Shown: in pieces, positions 18,178 to 26,775 of the stretch | How positions within the stretch are numbered: position 1 is the stretch's first letter | How the letters are laid out: the number at the start of each line of letters is the position of its first letter | Assembly: GCF_030063135.1 (NCBI RefSeq) | Contig: NZ_JASISO010000015.1 | Coordinates: forward strand, 1 to 64,000 | Source of the DNA: Streptomyces sp. G-G2 | GTDB taxonomy: Bacteria > Actinomycetota > Actinomycetes > Streptomycetales > Streptomycetaceae | Direction: 5' to 3' | DNA: 64,000 bases | Notes under the pieces: model-generated | Database searches by the model: none | What the model saw: only the letters and a program-made list of their open reading frames with translations | Told to the model about the DNA's origin: nothing | Made by a program: the position numbers and the translations under genes

Positions 18178-18458
18178 TTAGCGGGCGCCGCCGACGGGGT
18201 TGGTGAGGGTGCCGATGCGCTCGACGATGGCCTCGACGGTGTCGCCGGGTACGAGGAACTCCGGCGGGACCATGGCTGCGCCGACCCTGGAGGGGGATCC
18301 GGTGGCGATGACGTCGCCGGGTTCCAGGGTCATGCCGGAGCTGATGTCGACGATGAGCCGGGCGTGGCCGTTGGGGCGGGTACGGAGGCGGGGGCCTCAC
18401 GGAAGCCGGGAACGGCGGCGGGGGCGGGAATCGGCTGGGGTGCAGGGGCGGTGCGCAT
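18178..18458 (-). pseudogene. Fumarylacetoacetate-hydrolase family remnant (C-terminal 70 residues joined to a foreign-looking start)
   Basis: The 3' part encodes the conserved FAH ending: LIVDISSGMTLEPGDVIATG, SPSRVGAAMVPPEFLVPGDTV and IGTLTNPVGGAR, stop at 18178. Intact family members are about 250-300 residues. The frame-correct upstream part is absent; instead an ATG at 18458 with a plausible ribosome site opens a Pro/Ala-rich peptide (MRTAPAPQPIPAPAAVPGFREA) in a different frame. I read this as the start of the original first gene joined by deletion to the FAH end. The TTACACGTGTAA palindrome lies about 110 nt upstream. Confidence 0.7.
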
Positions 18459-18565
18459 GGCGTGCTCCCGGAGGGCGACGATCCGCCCTCCAGCCCGCGG
18501 CGTCGGCCGGAACTCTCCTCGCCGCTGGGCTTGTGGTCAGCGGAAACGCGTCGCTAGAGTCCTGA

Positions 18566-18577
18566 TTACACGTGTAA
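18566..18577. promoter_or_regulatory. Palindromic operator TTACACGTGTAA
   Basis: A perfect 12-bp palindrome in the 230-nt divergent gap between the FAH/isomerase/PaaX remnants and the esterase gene. Its position suggests the binding site of a regulator, possibly the PaaX-like protein, but no direct evidence links them. Confidence 0.5.
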
Positions 18578-18689
18578 CACGCTAACCCGCCGCGGTGACC
18601 TGTACAAGCATTCCGGACAAACGTTACGAAGCCCGGCCTTCGCCGGGCCCTGCCGGCCCTTGGGGCCGCGCCGAATCGGAAGGGCCGCA

Positions 18690-19640
18690 ATGACGCAATC
18701 TCCCCCCGTCGCCCCCGCTGCCGACATGACCTGGCCGCCCCCGCCGTACCTGCCCCCCGTGGCTCCCGTCACCGACGGACACGGGGTGCGCCGGTTCGAC
18801 GGGATCACCTACGCGACCACCCCCGGCTACCGGCCCCGGCTGCTCGACGCGCAGCTCCCCGCCGGCGAGGGCCCCTTCCCGGCCGTCGTCTGGATCCACG
18901 GCGGCGGCTGGCTGGACGGCGACCGGCGCTACCCGCCGCCGACCGTGCCCGTCGAGCTGCTGCACGGCTCCGTACTGGCGGCCGGGCTCGCCCTGGTCTC
19001 CATCGACTACCGGCACAGCCTCGAAGCCCCCTTCCCGGCCCAGCTCCACGACGTCAAGGCCGCGATCCGCTACGTCCGCGCGTACGCCGAGACCCTCGGG
19101 ATCGACCCGGCCCGCATCGGCGTCTGGGGCGAGTCGGCGGGCGGCCACCTGGCCGCGCTCGCCGGAGTCGTCGGCCCCGGCAGCCCGGACGCCGAGGCGC
19201 TGGAGGGTACGCAGGGCGTGGGCTCCGGCGACACCGGGGTGCTCGCCGTCGTGGACTGGTACGGGGTCTCCGACCTGGTCGTCCTCGCCGGCCACCCGAT
19301 GCCCCCGATGCCGGCCGGGGCCGAGTTCCCCGATCCGTACGAGGCCCTGCTCGGCGGCACCGAAGCACAGCGTCCGGAACTGGCGCGGGCCGCGAGCCCG
19401 GTCACGTACGCGGGGAGCCCGGGCGTACCGCCGTTCCTGCTGATCCACGGCACGCAGGACGGCCTGGTGCCGTACAGCCAGAGCGAGCGGCTCGCCGCGG
19501 CGCTGGAGAGCGGCGGTGGCGAGGCCGTACTGCGGCCCGTGGACGGCGCCGACCACATCTTCCTCGGCTCCCCGGACATCGCGGAGATCGTCGGGGAGAG
19601 CGTCGCGTTCCTCGCCCGGCACCTGGTCGCGCGGGCCTGA
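18690..19640 (+). CDS. Alpha/beta hydrolase (BD-FAE / hormone-sensitive-lipase-like esterase)
   Basis: A 316-residue esterase. The oxyanion motif is WIHGGGW, the nucleophile is the Ser in GVWGESAGGH (GxSxG), the acid is the Asp in LIHGTQDGLVP, and the His is in DGADHIF. The layout matches the BD-FAE/HSL-like carboxylesterases and isoprenylcysteine-methylesterase-like proteins. No signal peptide, so intracellular. The ATG at 18690 follows GGAAGGG. It is divergent from the decayed catabolic genes and ends at a hairpin terminator. Confidence 0.88.
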   Translation: MTQSPPVAPAADMTWPPPPYLPPVAPVTDGHGVRRFDGITYATTPGYRPRLLDAQLPAGEGPFPAVVWIHGGGWLDGDRRYPPPTVPVELLHGSVLAAGLALVSIDYRHSLEAPFPAQLHDVKAAIRYVRAYAETLGIDPARIGVWGESAGGHLAALAGVVGPGSPDAEALEGTQGVGSGDTGVLAVVDWYGVSDLVVLAGHPMPPMPAGAEFPDPYEALLGGTEAQRPELARAASPVTYAGSPGVPPFLLIHGTQDGLVPYSQSERLAAALESGGGEAVLRPVDGADHIFLGSPDIAEIVGESVAFLARHLVARA

Positions 19641-19651
19641 ACCCGCAGTCT

Positions 19652-19699
19652 GTGGCGGGGGTGCGACCCGGCGCAGCGTCCGGGCCGTACCCCCGCCAC
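19652..19699 (+). terminator. Hairpin terminator after the esterase
   Basis: An 11-bp perfect stem, GTGGCGGGGGT with ACCCCCGCCAC, encloses 26 nt and starts 12 nt after the esterase stop. The rest of the 313-nt gap to the PAP2 gene holds nothing I can identify. Confidence 0.65.
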
Positions 19700-19953
19700 G
19701 GACCCCCGGCGCCGCATGTACGACGCACACCACGAGCCCGGGGCCCCGGGCCGTGTCGTCGACGTCCCGTCCGGCTGGTGGGGTCCGGCACGCCGGCTCG
19801 CCGCGTTGTCGCCAGTCGCCGGTCGCCGCATCGACGCCCTCCTCCGCGGCGTGATCCCACGCACCAGGCCCCACCAGCCCCGCCCTGCGGGCGGACGGTG
19901 CTCCTTCCCCGACCCTCCCGAGCCCCCCTGCGTCCCCCGAGAGGCAGCACGCC

Positions 19954-20703
19954 ATGTCCACGACCACATCCACGCCGCCCGCCGCACCCGCGGGCAGACC
20001 CGGCGCGCCGGGCACGCGGACCGCACCGGGCACAACCGGGGGCGCCCGGCGGCCCGGCGTGCTCGCACTCGGTCTGGCGCTGCTCGGCCTGGCCGCCGCT
20101 GTGGGGTTCGTCGTCCGGCGGGACACCGCCCGGCCGCCCTTCCAGGGGGTGGACGAACACTGGCTGCGGTGGATGGGCGGCCCGCACGAGGGCTTGACCT
20201 CGGTGTGCGCGGCGGTGCTGAACTGGTTCGGCGGCCCGGCCGGGGTCGTCGTACCGCTCGGGTTGCTGGGCCTGTTGCTCGTCCGGCGGCGCTGGGTTTC
20301 GGCGGGGTTCCTGTTCGGCGCGTACCTGTTCGGCAGCCTGCTCGTGGTCCAGGGCCTGAAGTACCTGGTGGACCGGCCGCGCCCGGCGCATCCGCTGGTC
20401 CGCGTCGACCACGGCTCCTTCCCGTCGGGCCACGCGGCCGGGGCGGCGCTGCTCGTGGTGCTCGTCGGCGTCCTCCTGGTTCCCCTCGCCCGGCGACGGG
20501 CGTGGTGGGCCGGGGGCGCGGTGTTCACGCTGGCGATGATGTGGAGCCGTACGTGGCTGCACGCGCACTGGCTCAGCGACACCGCGGCCGGTGCGGCCGC
20601 CGGGGCCGGGGCGGGTCTGCTCGCGTGGTGGCTCTGCGGTCCCGCCCTGGAACGGGACCGGATGCGCGCCCGCGACCGCCGGGGGGCGGCCGCGGTCCGG
20701 TAG
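19954..20703 (+). CDS. PAP2-family membrane phosphatase
   Basis: A 249-residue integral membrane protein with all three PAP2 signatures: KYLVDRPRP (motif 1), PSGHA (motif 2) and SRTWLHAHWLSD (motif 3, containing the catalytic His). A 35-residue Pro/Thr-rich cytoplasmic N-terminus precedes about six transmembrane helices. Such enzymes dephosphorylate lipid phosphates such as undecaprenyl diphosphate or phosphatidic acid. The ATG at 19954 has GAGAGG about 8 nt upstream. It stands alone between terminator and the convergent LacI gene. Confidence 0.92.
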   Translation: MSTTTSTPPAAPAGRPGAPGTRTAPGTTGGARRPGVLALGLALLGLAAAVGFVVRRDTARPPFQGVDEHWLRWMGGPHEGLTSVCAAVLNWFGGPAGVVVPLGLLGLLLVRRRWVSAGFLFGAYLFGSLLVVQGLKYLVDRPRPAHPLVRVDHGSFPSGHAAGAALLVVLVGVLLVPLARRRAWWAGGAVFTLAMMWSRTWLHAHWLSDTAAGAAAGAGAGLLAWWLCGPALERDRMRARDRRGAAAVR

Positions 20704-20876
20704 GCGCCGCATTGGCTTTCCCGGCGCCGCGCCGAGGTACGCAACCGTCGGGGCGAGGGGGTCGGGGCACGGGTCGCAGGCTCAGCGCTCGCGGGGCGGT
20801 CGTCGAAGCGGCGTCCGGCCCGGGAGGCTCGGAATCGCCCAGCGACAGCGGGCTCCGGGCGCTCGGCGAGGGACGC

Positions 20877-21884
20877 TCAGGAGGATCCGCGCTGGACGAG
20901 GACGGCCTCCACCGGTCCGATCGGCCCGGTCTCCCCGGCGTCGACGAGCTGGTGGAGGGCCTCGGCGATCCGCCGCGCCGACGGCAGATCGAGGCGGACC
21001 GTGGTGAGCGGGGGCTGCTGCAGCGCGGACAGGACGAGGTCGTCGCAGCCGACCAGGGCCACCTCCGCGGGGACGGAGATCCCCTCGGCCAGGAGCGCGT
21101 GCTGGAGCAGCGCGGCGTACTCGTCGTTGTAGGCGAAGACCCCGTCCAGCTCCCGTTCCCGCCAACGGCGGGCCAGGGCGGTCGCGGACTCGCGGGTGTA
21201 GGCCATCTCGACCGGCGTGACGGTGGCCATGCGGCGCGCGACGACCGACTCGGCACCCGCCAGGCGCGGTGCGGCGATCGTGTCGAGCCCGCGCTCCAGC
21301 GGCATCACCACTCCGATGCGCGTGCGGCCCCGGGCGATGAGGTGTCCGGCCGCGGTCGCGCCGATGCGGGCGTGGTCGAATCCGATGGTGTGAACGTCCG
21401 GGACGGGGTGCGACGAGAAGGCGAGCAGGGCGCGCGCACCGGCCCGGCGCAGCAGTTCGGTGGCCTGCGGGGTGAACTGGCCGCCGTCCAGGGCGAAGAC
21501 GGCCGCCGGTCGCAGTTCGGCCCAGGCGCGGGCGGCGTCGACGGGGTCGGCGAACCGGCCCGCGTGCAGGACCACCGTGTAGCCGAGGCGTTCGAGCTCG
21601 GTGTTGAACTCGTCCACCCAGTCGCTGGCGAGGCGGCCGAAAGCGGAGACCGACGCGGGCATCAGGACGAGGTTGCTGCGGCCCGCGCGCAGGGAGCGGG
21701 CGGCGGCGTGCGGCACGTAGCCGAGGCTGCGCGCGGCGTCGAGCACCCGGGCCCGGGTGCTGTCGCTGACGCGGTGGCCCTGGGTGTCGTTGAGCACGAA
21801 GGACACGGTGGCACGGGACACCCCCGCCAGGCGGGCCACATCGGCGCTGGTGATCGTGGCGGGGGTACGGGGCTCCCTGGGCAT
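20877..21884 (-). CDS. LacI family transcriptional regulator
   Basis: A 335-residue LacI/GalR protein. The N-terminal helix-turn-helix is ITSADVARLAGVSRATVSFVLND with the hinge helix HAAARSLRAGRS, followed by a periplasmic-binding-protein-like ligand domain (IGFDHARIGATAAGHL, VGCDDLVLSALQQPPLTTV). A sugar-type effector is expected. ATG 21884 (GAGGACCAC upstream) is preferred over an earlier in-frame start at 21917. The only neighbours it could have controlled are the decayed esterase/SurE genes upstream, so its regulon is unclear. Confidence 0.92.
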   Translation of the reverse strand: MPREPRTPATITSADVARLAGVSRATVSFVLNDTQGHRVSDSTRARVLDAARSLGYVPHAAARSLRAGRSNLVLMPASVSAFGRLASDWVDEFNTELERLGYTVVLHAGRFADPVDAARAWAELRPAAVFALDGGQFTPQATELLRRAGARALLAFSSHPVPDVHTIGFDHARIGATAAGHLIARGRTRIGVVMPLERGLDTIAAPRLAGAESVVARRMATVTPVEMAYTRESATALARRWRERELDGVFAYNDEYAALLQHALLAEGISVPAEVALVGCDDLVLSALQQPPLTTVRLDLPSARRIAEALHQLVDAGETGPIGPVEAVLVQRGSS

Positions 21885-21947
21885 GTGGTCCTCGTCGATC
21901 CTCGGGCCGACCGACACCTCTCGGTCCTCACCCCAAGGTTACACGAG

Positions 21948-22484
21948 TTAGATCATCGGTCCCGGTCCAGGAACCTCCGCGAAGAGCCGACGGGAGTCCC
22001 CGGCGAGGTCGCCGAGCGCAATGACGACGGAGTCGAAGCGCATGGTGGTGCGCGGGTCGCTCCCGTACGGATCCCAGCGCGGCAGGGCCGGGTGGCCGGG
22101 GTCACCCGTACGGACGAAGGCGATCCACGCCCGGTGCACGGCCGCCGCGAGGCCGTCGCGGCCCGCCGGGCCGAGGCCCGCCACCAGGGGAGCGTGCGAC
22201 CAGTGCCCCGACGTTGTCGCACACGAAGGGCAGTTCGAGGCAGTGGGCGGCGCCGAGCCGTCCCCCGTGGGCGACTGCGGCAGGTCGAACTGGTAGGCCC
22301 GCACCGGATTCCCCACGGCCGCCCGGGCCTCGGCGAGGCGCAGGGCGGGGACGCGGAGGAGCTCGTCCGTTATGAGGTCCATCAGGACGTCGACGGGGCG
22401 GCCGCCGGGCCGGGCGCGTTCGTACGCGGCGTACACGCCGGGGGCGGCCGCCGCCCCGAAGGTCTCCGCGATACGGGCGGTCAC
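21948..22484 (-). pseudogene. Carboxylesterase (type B) C-terminal remnant
   Basis: Only the last third of a para-nitrobenzyl-esterase-type protein remains. AAVHRAWIAFVRTGDPGHPALPRW and RTTMRFD are typical of the C-terminus. In the middle the expected His region (AAHCLELPFVCDNVGALVA) is in a different frame from the sequence on either side, implying two compensating indels. The nucleophile Ser and N-terminal two thirds are absent: the frame begins at 22484, where the sequence abuts the SurE remnant on the other strand. Not functional as read. Confidence 0.72.
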
Positions 22485-22935
22485 CTGATCCCCGTGACCA
22501 TCGTGGCTCCGCTGACCAACCAGAGCGGCGCCGGTACGAAGATGACGAGCACCCCACGATCACGGTGCGCCACCCCGAGCCGGGGGTGGGCCGTGGACGG
22601 CACCCCCGGCGACTCGGTGGCCTTCGGCCTCTCCGAGGTCTTCGAGGGCCGGGCCCCCGACCTGGTGGTCTCCGGCACCAACTTCGGGCCGAACGTGGCC
22701 TCCCTGGCCCCCCACTCCGGCACCGTCGGCGGCGCCGTCGCCGCGCTCGAGTACGGGATCCCCGCGATCGCCCTGAGCACCGGCGGGCTCGCCGCCCCCG
22801 ATCCGGTCGCGACCGTCAACGCCATGGGCCGGACGGTGGACTTCGCGGTCAAGTTGATCGATCAGCTGCGTACGCGCACCCGCACCGGCCCCCTGCTCCC
22901 GAAGGGCGTCGGCCTGACCGTCAACCACCCGGGTT
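22485..22935 (+). pseudogene. SurE-type 5'-nucleotidase remnant lacking its N-terminus
   Basis: Encodes PVTIVAPLTNQSGAG, then a frameshifted stretch, then WAVDGTPGDSVAFGLSEVF, LVVSGTNFGPNVA, HSGTVGGAVAALEYGIPAIALS and LLPKGVGLTVNHP, a clear SurE core. The first 30 residues, which carry the metal-binding LLTNDDG motif, are missing, and two compensating indels lie between about 22548 and 22605. The end is joined directly to esterase sequence. Intact SurE proteins of this type are roughly 250-300 residues. Confidence 0.78.
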
Positions 22936-23696
22936 GCGCCGATCCGGCGGCAGCGGCGGCCTGCCTGCGCGCCGCCCCGGGAACCGCCCTGGTCGAGGCG
23001 GCCCGGACCCTGCCCATCCCGGGACCCGCCTCGGGCGACGGGCCGCTACCGCTCGACCCTGCGGCTGCCGTAGCGAGCGGCTCCTGGAACAAGGCGCCCG
23101 TCCTGATCGGCAACGCCCGCTCGGAGGCCCGGCTGTTCGTCGCACTGACCCAGCCGCGCCTGACGCCGGGGAGTACACCGCCCAGGTCCTGGCGGCATAC
23201 GGGGATACGGGCCCGGAGGCGCTCGCGCGCTACCCGCTGTCGGCGTACGGCCTCCGTACCTGGCCATGTCGGCCGTGCGGACGGACTCCACGTCCGCCTG
23301 CGAGACCGCACGGACAGCCCGGCTCCTCGCGGAGCACGTACCCGTCTACGCCTATGAGTTCGATGACCGGACTCGCCCACGCTGGCCGGTGCACAGGTGC
23401 CGGGCCTGGACGAGTCCAACGCGCACAGCGCCGAGCTTGCCCACCTGTTCGCGTTCACGATGGGCGAGCGCCCGCTGACCCCGGTCCAGCAGTCCCTGGC
23501 GACCCGGATACAGCGGTACCGGGGCGCCTTCGCCCGCTACGGCGCCCCGCTGGCCCCGGGCCGGCCCCTGTGGCCGCGAGCCGCCCCGGGCACGGTCATG
23601 CCCCTCAGCCCCACGTCGACCCGCCCGACCACCTCCTTCGCGGCGGACCACCAGTGCGCCTTCTGGAACGGCCCGCACCCGGTGGGAACCCCGTAG
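22936..23696 (+). pseudogene. Second carboxylesterase remnant, fused to the SurE fragment, multiply frameshifted
   Basis: Continues in frame from the SurE remnant as LRAAPGTALVEAARTLPIPG and PVLIGNARSEARLFVALTQP. It then changes frame at about 23160 (GEYTAQVLAAYGD), again at about 23250 (MSAVRTDSTSACETARTARLL, VYAYEFDD) and again at about 23370 (VPGLDESNAHSAELAHLFAFTMGERPLTPVQQ), stopping at 23696 after SFAADHQCAFW. Together these reassemble the C-terminal half of a type B carboxylesterase, including the His of NAHSAEL. The catalytic-Ser half is absent. At least three indels plus a 5' deletion. Confidence 0.78.
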
Positions 23697-23791
23697 GGAA
23701 CGCGTCATCCCTCCAGGAACGCGGCAAGCCAGGCGGCTCGATCCGGCCCGGCCTCTCACCGGTAGGTACCCGTGAGCAGCGACCGCATCCC

Positions 23792-24700
23792 TCACTCGCC
23801 GGGCAGACCGAACGCGTCCAGGACCCGCGGGTCGGTGAACACGATGTTGTGCGTGACCCGGCCCGCCATGACGGTGAACACCTGCAGGGTGTGCAGACGG
23901 TGTCCGCCGCCGGGCTGCGGGGCGTACGCGGCGAGCGCGGGCTGCCCGTTGGCGGTGAGCTCCCGCATGGTCCAGCCCGTCCCCCACATCTGGAACACCC
24001 GCTCCAGGAAGCGCCCGTAGTCCCGGCTGCCCCGGTACCAGAGCGGCACCGGCGGCATCTCCAGCACCGCGTCGGCGGCCAGCAGCCGGACCAGCTCGGG
24101 CACGTCCGCCGCCTCGAAGGCCCGCACGTACCGCTGGATCACGGCGCGCACCTCGGGATCGTCCGGCTCGCCGACCGTCCCGGCGTCGCCCACCCCGGTC
24201 AGGGCGGAACGGGCTCGCTGAAGCGCGCTGTTGACCGCTGCGACCGAGCTCCCCAGCTGCTCGGCGACCTCGGACGCGGAGAAAGCCAGCACGTCACGCA
24301 GCACCAGCACCGCCCGCTGCCGCGCGGGCAGGACCTGCACCGCCGCCACCCACGCGAGCCTCAGGTCGGCGCGTACCTCCACATCGAACCGCGCGTCGGG
24401 GAACGGCTCCAGCCACGGCACATCGAGCACCGGCGTCAGCGGCGCTCCGGGATCGTCGCTCGGCGCCCCCAGCCCGGACGGCAACGGCCGCCGCCCACGG
24501 CCTTCGAGCGCCGTCAAGCACACGTTGGTGGCGATCCGGTACAGCCAGGTCCGCACCGACGCACGCGCCGGGTCGTACCGGTCACGGGCCTTCCAGGCCC
24601 GCAGCAGCGTCTCCTGAACCATGTCCTCGGCCTCGTGGAAGGAGCCCAGCATCCGATAGCAGAACGCCACCAGCTCACCACGGTACGGTTCGAAGTTCAC
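23792..24700 (-). CDS. ECF sigma factor with C-terminal SnoaL-like domain (SigG/SigX5-type)
   Basis: A protein of about 302 residues. The sigma-2 region reads ELVAFCYRMLGSFHEAEDMVQETLLRAWKARD, and the sigma-4 region LPARQRAVLVLRDVLAFSASEVAEQLGSSVAAVNSALQRAR. The last 120 residues are a SnoaL/NTF2-like fold (VIQRYVRAFEAADVPELVRLLAADAVLEMPP) that in such factors modulates activity instead of a separate anti-sigma. The frame is open upstream; the GTG at 24700 starts directly at the conserved sigma-2 sequence, and a GTG at 24718 is an alternative. No anti-sigma gene is adjacent. Confidence 0.85.
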   Translation of the reverse strand: MNFEPYRGELVAFCYRMLGSFHEAEDMVQETLLRAWKARDRYDPARASVRTWLYRIATNVCLTALEGRGRRPLPSGLGAPSDDPGAPLTPVLDVPWLEPFPDARFDVEVRADLRLAWVAAVQVLPARQRAVLVLRDVLAFSASEVAEQLGSSVAAVNSALQRARSALTGVGDAGTVGEPDDPEVRAVIQRYVRAFEAADVPELVRLLAADAVLEMPPVPLWYRGSRDYGRFLERVFQMWGTGWTMRELTANGQPALAAYAPQPGGGHRLHTLQVFTVMAGRVTHNIVFTDPRVLDAFGLPGE

Positions 24701-24860
24701 CGCCTCATCATGCCCCACGCACCACCCGGGGCCGACCCGCCCGAGACGCCTCTCGGCAGGCCGCGTCAGAGCCGCGAGTGAGGCGTACGGAGCTGCGTCG
24801 CGGGCGAGTTGGGCCCGCCGCCGGGTCCGGGGACGACCCACTTCGGCGCGGCCAGTCGTC

Positions 24861-25112
24861 TCAACTCCTCCCGCTCCGCAAGAGAGCCACGATCGCGCCC
24901 GGGGCCACGACGACGAGCGCCATGATCGTCGCCAGCACCAGGGGAGACGGCCCCTCGTGACCGGGATCCACATCCGCCGAGGCAGCACCGCGAAGCCGAG
25001 CACGAACGGCAGACCACTCATCGGCCCTCGCCAAGTCAGCTCGGAGCAAAGCGAGATGACGCTTCCACGCTCCCGCGTCGACGTCACCAACCTGCCGTCC
25101 CAGAGACGACAC
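24861..25112 (-). CDS. Possible small membrane protein, unrecognised
   Basis: An 83-residue frame with an amphipathic, charged first half (WKRHLALLRADLARADEWSAVRARL) and one clear transmembrane helix (PLVLATIMALVVVAPGAIVALL). Base composition is lower in GC than its neighbours. A GTG at 25112 is the most sensible start but has no good ribosome site, and it lies just past the csp terminator. The alternation of charged and hydrophobic residues looks more protein-like than other frames here, but I recognise no family. Confidence 0.3.
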   Translation of the reverse strand: MSSLGRQVGDVDAGAWKRHLALLRADLARADEWSAVRARLRGAASADVDPGHEGPSPLVLATIMALVVVAPGAIVALLRSGRS

Positions 25113-25124
25113 AGGGGGACCCCG

Positions 25125-25162
25125 AAAAACGGCACCGCCCCGGAGCGGATGCTCCGGGGCGG
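25125..25162 (-). terminator. Rho-independent terminator of the cold-shock gene
   Basis: A perfect 12-bp stem with a 4-nt loop (25135-25162), followed on the minus strand by a run of five T residues (25125-25129). It lies 12 nt after the csp stop, one of the few canonical U-tract terminators in this window. Confidence 0.85.
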
Positions 25163-25173
25163 GCCTTCTCACG

Positions 25174-25377
25174 TCAGGCAGCGGTGATGTTCTCCGCCTG
25201 CGGGCCCTTCTGGCCCTGCGTGATGTCGAAGGTCACGGCCTGGCCTTCCTGGAGCTCGCGGTACCCGGTGGAGTTGATGTTGGAGTAGTGGGCGAAAACG
25301 TCCGGTCCGCCGCCGTCCTGCGCGATGAAGCCGAAGCCCTTTTCGGCGTTGAACCACTTCACGGTTCCGCTGGCCAT
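25174..25377 (-). CDS. Cold-shock domain protein
   Basis: A 67-residue single CSD protein with both nucleic-acid-binding motifs: KGFGFI (RNP1) and VFAHYS (RNP2). It begins [14 protein letters not shown] and ends [10 protein letters not shown], full length for the family. It acts as an RNA chaperone; Streptomyces carry several copies. ATG 25377 is preferred because GAGAGG then lies 7 nt upstream, while the ATG at 25383 would be too close. A long leader containing a terminator-like hairpin precedes it. Confidence 0.95.
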   Translation of the reverse strand: MASGTVKWFNAEKGFGFIAQDGGGPDVFAHYSNINSTGYRELQEGQAVTFDITQGQKGPQAENITAA

Positions 25378-25453
25378 GGTCATGCCTCTCAGTCGATGTC
25401 GGGTCCGCACCACGCGGCCCGGAGGTGATCGCCCTGGTCCGGCACCGCACAGC

Positions 25454-25478
25454 AAAACGCCCGCACCAAGGCGCGGGC
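25454..25478 (-). promoter_or_regulatory. Terminator-like hairpin in the csp leader
   Basis: On the minus strand GCCCGC and GCGGGC form a 6-bp stem with an 8-nt loop, followed by GTTTT, about 77-101 nt upstream of the csp start. It is either the end of read-through from the DUF4097 gene or an attenuator/thermo-responsive element in the csp 5' leader. Confidence 0.4.
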
Positions 25479-25905
25479 AGAAACTGCGAACCACGACAGC
25501 TTGAGCTGAAGTTACACGTCGAAACCGCCCGCCACCAGAGAGCGACAGCCATGACCTGCCACCCGCGCGTATGTCGCGCGGGCGGCGAGGGTGGGCGCCG
25601 CGCCCCATGAGGGCGGTCAGGAACTCCCCGGCAGGCTTTCACAGGCTCCACCCTCGCGGTCCACACGGTCTTCGACGCCCGAGGGAACCGTCCTTGGGCC
25701 GCCCTTGCGGGTGAAGGGCGTCCGATGGCGCGCTCGACCAGCGATCGGGCCGGCCTAGTGCCGTGACCTGGAAGGCGCACCGGGTCGCGGTGCCCCGTAC
25801 GGCGCCACGCGGCGTCGTCGGACCGCGCCGGTGCGTCCCGTACGAGCCGCCCTCCGCCGTGCGAGGCACCGCACCGCACACCGCGGCCCGGCACACCTTC
25901 CGGCA
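25479..25905. other. Gap upstream of the csp gene
   Basis: About 430 bases without a supported gene. The csp promoter is expected in the first 100 bases or so but no clear -35/-10 pair could be fixed. The frames here are low-complexity and have no motifs. Confidence 0.4.
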
Positions 25906-26577
25906 CTAGAGACTGCGGGCGGTGATGTTCCCGTAGGAGGTGTTCGCGTGGATGGTCAGGCCGGGGGCGCCGTCCGTGTTCCTGAGCGAGTTGTGGATCC
26001 GGCCGTAGACCGTGTCGGCGTCGAGGGAGGCCGAGACTCCGCGGCGGGCGCCGACCGTCAGGTCGCCGGCCTCGGTGCGCAGGGTGACCGTGCCGCTGAC
26101 GGCTTCGTCGACGGTGATGTCGCCCTTCTGGGTGCCGATGTCGGCGGGGCCGCCCAGGCGGCCGACCGTGATGTCCCCGGCGAGGAGGGCGAGTCGGGCG
26201 CCGGCGGTCTCGTCAAGCTTGACCGTGCCCTGCGCGCCCTCGTAGGCGACGTCCCCGAGCCGCCCGACGCCGCGGAGGTCGGCCGCGGCCGTCTTCGCCT
26301 CGACGCGGGATCCGGCGGGCAGTCGCACGGTCACCTCGACGGACCCGGTGTGGCCGAGGATGCGGTTCTTGACGGGTGCGGCCGCGATCCGCAGGACGCC
26401 GTCGCGGTACTCGACCGCGGTCTGCTCGGCGGCCTGTACGTCGCGGCCCTTCGAGGCGTCCGCGGGCAGGACCTCGACCGTGGTGTCGGTCCGGTCGGCG
26501 GCAATGATCCGGATGCGTCCTGCGGGGATGTCGAGAACGGCGAAGACGGGGGCGACGGTGTCGAACTTCTGCATCAT
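25906..26577 (-). CDS. DUF4097-family beta-solenoid protein
   Basis: A 223-residue soluble protein made of repeated short beta strands (GSVEVTVRLPAGSRVEAKTAAADLRG, GDITVGRLGG, GDITVDEAVSG, AGDLTVGARRG), the DUF4097 adhesin-like pattern. Function is unknown; in actinomycetes such genes commonly sit beside a MarR/GbsR-like regulator, as here. GGGAGA precedes the ATG pair at 26577/26574; either could be used. It is transcribed divergently from the regulator across an operator-rich gap. Confidence 0.85.
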   Translation of the reverse strand: MMQKFDTVAPVFAVLDIPAGRIRIIAADRTDTTVEVLPADASKGRDVQAAEQTAVEYRDGVLRIAAAPVKNRILGHTGSVEVTVRLPAGSRVEAKTAAADLRGVGRLGDVAYEGAQGTVKLDETAGARLALLAGDITVGRLGGPADIGTQKGDITVDEAVSGTVTLRTEAGDLTVGARRGVSASLDADTVYGRIHNSLRNTDGAPGLTIHANTSYGNITARSL

Positions 26578-26648
26578 GCTCTCCCTGTTTCTGTATTTCC
26601 GCAGCGTGCACTCGGTCGGCCCGCTGTTTCCGATGAGTGAAACGCTAC

Positions 26649-26775
26649 GTTGCATTCGGGGATCCGACAATGCATTCGTTGCACTCAGAGGCTATATATG
26701 CAGGTGAGCGTAGTGAAAGTGTTGCAATGGTCTTGAATGCAACGCAACACGCCTCTTCCCATTCATTGCAATGAA
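26649..26775. promoter_or_regulatory. Array of TTGCATT/AATGCAA operators in an AT-richer divergent promoter region
   Basis: The gap contains at least five copies of a GTTGCATTC-like half site: 26649-26657, two facing copies at 26668-26686, 26721-26729 and GAATGCAAC at 26735-26743. It also contains a perfect 14-bp palindrome TTCATTGCAATGAA at 26762-26775. The region also contains CTATATATGC and has much lower GC than its surroundings. It separates the DUF4097 gene from the regulator that probably binds here. Confidence 0.7.

Noticed and set aside
19716..23357. A 1213-codon open frame on the plus strand spanning the PAP2, LacI and SurE region
   Set aside because: It is antisense to or out of frame with well-supported genes; only its last part coincides with the SurE and esterase remnants. 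The rest is a high-GC artefact.
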